From Bacteroidales bacterium (lineage in GTDB: Bacteria; Bacteroidota; Bacteroidia; Bacteroidales; UBA932): 64,000 nt of DNA. This document shows positions 62,220 through 64,000 of this stretch, piece after piece. The position numbers were made by a program, and so were the translations under genes. The notes under the pieces are model-generated. The model had not been told where the DNA came from and did not search any database. It worked only from the letters and a program-made list of their open reading frames with translations. The stretch covers positions 1-64,000 of the forward strand of contig JAFUDQ010000025.1 in NCBI GenBank assembly GCA_017459075.1, read 5' to 3'. Every line of letters starts with the position of its first letter. The stretch's first letter is position 1.

Positions 62220-63986
62220 TTAATCTCTTGGACTAACCTTGCTCATATTGTCCAGGAGGTCCTGATTCGTCTTGTAAGTATCCATCAGACCAAGCATGAA
62301 ATTCATAGCTTCAAGAGGATTCATGTCTGCAAGAAGCTTGCGAAGTATCCATATTCTGTTGGCCTGGTCAGGACTGTAAAGGAGGTCGTCGCGACGGGTA
62401 CTTGAAAGAACAACATTAACAGCAGGGAAAATACGCCTGTTGGACAGTGTCCTGTCAAGTTGCAACTCCATGTTACCAGTACCCTTAAACTCCTCAAAGA
62501 TAACGTCATCCATCTTTGAGCCTGTTTCTGTAAGGGCTGTGGCAAGAATGGTCAGCGAACCGCCACCTTCTATGTTACGAGCGGCACCGAAGAACCTCTT
62601 AGGTTTCTGGAGGGCATTAGCATCCACACCACCGGTGAGAACCTTACCTGAAGCGGGCTGAACAGTGTTATAAGCACGAGCAAGACGGGTAATGGAGTCA
62701 AGCAGAATCACAACATCGTGACCGCATTCAACAAGGCGGCGGGCTTTTTCAAGAACCATGTTGGCAACTTTTACATGACGCTCTGCAGGCTCATCGAAGG
62801 TAGAAGCCACAACCTCTGCCTTAACGCTGCGCCTCATGTCAGTAACCTCTTCCGGACGCTCGTCTATAAGAAGAACTATCTCATAAACCTCAGGATGATT
62901 GTCTGCTATTGCATTGGCTATACTCTTGAGCAGCATTGTCTTACCTGTCTTAGGCTGGGCAACGATAAGGCCGCGCTGTCCCTTTCCGATAGGAGTGAAC
63001 ATATCCACAATACGGCAGGATACATCTTTCTCATGACCATGACCAAGAAGGTTGAATTTCTTGTCCGGGAAAAGGGGAGTGAGGAAATCAAAGGGAACCC
63101 TGTCGCGGATAAACTCCGGCCTGCGGCCGTTAATGTATTTGATGCGGACAAGGGGGAAGTATTTGTCACCTTCCTTCGGAGGCTTGATCTCCCCCGTTAC
63201 GGTATCTCCTGTCTTCAGGGCATTCACCTTGATTTGCATCTGCGAAACATAGATATCGTCAGGAGAATTAAGATAGTTGTAGTCCGATGATCTAAGGAAG
63301 CCGTAACCATCCTGCATTATCTCCAAGACGCCTGTGGCCTCTACCGTACCCTCAAACTCCGGATATTTTGGAGCTTTCGGCTGCTCCGATGCCTGACGGA
63401 CAGGTGCTGCCTGCTGCTGTTCTTCCTTGGGTGCCGGAGCCTGCTGAGGCTCCTGAGACTTTGCTTCTGCGGGTGCTTCCACAGGCTGCTGGACAGCTTT
63501 TTTGCGGCCTCTGCGGCCCTTGACCGGCTGCTCTGCCGGTTGTCCCTGCTCTTTGGAAGCAACTTGCTCATTTACGACTGATGCGGGCTGCTCTTTAGGC
63601 TGTCCCTTCGACTGCTCCTGAACCCTTGCAGGCTGTTCTTTTACAGCAGTTTCTGCCAGTTTTTCTGATTTTTTCTTGCGGCCTCTCTTCTTAGGCTGAC
63701 TTTCTGCCGGTGCCTCCTTGGGAGTTTCTTTTACCGGTTTAGGCTGCTCTGCCTGCTGAGGTTCCTGCTGAGCTGCTGCGTCTTTTCTGGGACGGCCTCT
63801 CTTCTTTGCAGGTGCGGGTTTCGGTGCAACGGGCTGTTTACTCTGAATAAGAGCTTCCTGATCCAGGATAGCATAACCCAGCGTCTCTGCTGTCATCTTC
63901 TTGTTCACTTTGATTCCCAGACTGGTGGCAAGTTCTCTTAACTTGTCCTCTGACATGGAATTCAACTCAAATAAGGTATGGGGCAT
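62220..63986 (-). CDS. rho: Transcription termination factor Rho with long N-terminal extension
   Basis: 588 residues. A short SAP/Rho-N helix region (about 1-50) is followed by roughly 160 residues of low-complexity Gln/Pro/Lys/Glu sequence with several KKRGRPRK-like and KRGRKKK basic patches. The RNA-binding cold-shock domain (about 210-285) contains [13 protein letters not shown], and the ATPase has [28 protein letters not shown] and [12 protein letters not shown]. Extended disordered Rho is common in Bacteroidetes. The start lies 14 bases inside the right edge, so its promoter is not seen. Confidence 0.95.
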   Translation of the reverse strand: MPHTLFELNSMSEDKLRELATSLGIKVNKKMTAETLGYAILDQEALIQSKQPVAPKPAPAKKRGRPRKDAAAQQEPQQAEQPKPVKETPKEAPAESQPKKRGRKKKSEKLAETAVKEQPARVQEQSKGQPKEQPASVVNEQVASKEQGQPAEQPVKGRRGRKKAVQQPVEAPAEAKSQEPQQAPAPKEEQQQAAPVRQASEQPKAPKYPEFEGTVEATGVLEIMQDGYGFLRSSDYNYLNSPDDIYVSQMQIKVNALKTGDTVTGEIKPPKEGDKYFPLVRIKYINGRRPEFIRDRVPFDFLTPLFPDKKFNLLGHGHEKDVSCRIVDMFTPIGKGQRGLIVAQPKTGKTMLLKSIANAIADNHPEVYEIVLLIDERPEEVTDMRRSVKAEVVASTFDEPAERHVKVANMVLEKARRLVECGHDVVILLDSITRLARAYNTVQPASGKVLTGGVDANALQKPKRFFGAARNIEGGGSLTILATALTETGSKMDDVIFEEFKGTGNMELQLDRTLSNRRIFPAVNVVLSSTRRDDLLYSPDQANRIWILRKLLADMNPLEAMNFMLGLMDTYKTNQDLLDNMSKVSPRD

Positions 63987-64000
63987 AAAAACTTATTTAA

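Overview
The window looks like a chromosomal segment of a gut- or rumen-type Bacteroidales. The evidence is repeated promoters of the form TTTG/TTGN - 19 bp - TAnnTTTG, little Shine-Dalgarno signal, fimbrillin-like lipoproteins, BACON-like domains, a type III glutamine synthetase and a Rho factor with a long disordered N-terminal extension. Genus or species cannot be named from the sequence alone. No rRNA, tRNA, CRISPR array or insertion sequence was recognised.

Layout. (1) 1-4.3 kb is an accessory patch: broken copies of a PD-(D/E)XK 'Rpn' nuclease gene surround an XhoI/PaeR7I-like restriction-modification pair, followed by a candidate structured small RNA, a small basic protein and an orphan STAS-like protein. 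(2) 4.3-16.5 kb holds three surface-protein units. Each is led by a 46-51 codon peptide gene: a fimbrillin-headed secreted nuclease, a fimbrillin/Flg_new-repeat lipoprotein broken by one in-frame TAA, and a 1058-residue multi-domain secreted protein with a fimbrillin-like lipoprotein. An intact rpn gene sits between the first two. (3) 16.5-30.4 kb is housekeeping and metabolic: acyl-CoA ligase, zinc-type P1B ATPase, GSIII, NagA, LTA-synthase-like transferase, DUF1846, HAD hydrolase, M13 peptidase. (4) 30.3-39.9 kb (minus strand) carries the complete UMP pathway in the order pyrC-carA-carB-pyrK-pyrD-pyrF, then a long inverted repeat, then pyrE-pyrB. (5) 40.2-52.9 kb (plus strand) carries most of the IMP pathway: purC1-purE-purL-purC2-purF-purM-purN-purH-purD, then folD. 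(6) 52.9-64 kb contains a C26 peptidase, an MsrA-fRMsr fusion, a GH31 glycosidase, RhaD, a MATE pump, an aldo-keto reductase, MnmE and Rho.

The most interesting signal is in the two nucleotide clusters. CarA has glycine where the catalytic glutaminase cysteine should be, with neighbouring glutamine-site residues also changed. PurF begins Met-Gly at the position of the N-terminal nucleophile cysteine, and its glutamine-binding Arg and oxyanion Asn are also replaced. The synthase halves (CarB and the PurF phosphoribosyltransferase) look normal. PurL in the same cluster keeps its cysteine. I infer that the committed first steps of both pyrimidine and purine synthesis run on free ammonia, in a cell that also carries an ammonia-assimilating GSIII. 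Other unusual points are a PyrB fused only to the zinc ribbon of PyrI, two unlike PurC proteins in one cluster, repeat elements that have entered pyrK and purD in different reading frames, and a palindromic intergenic repeat family in the pur cluster.
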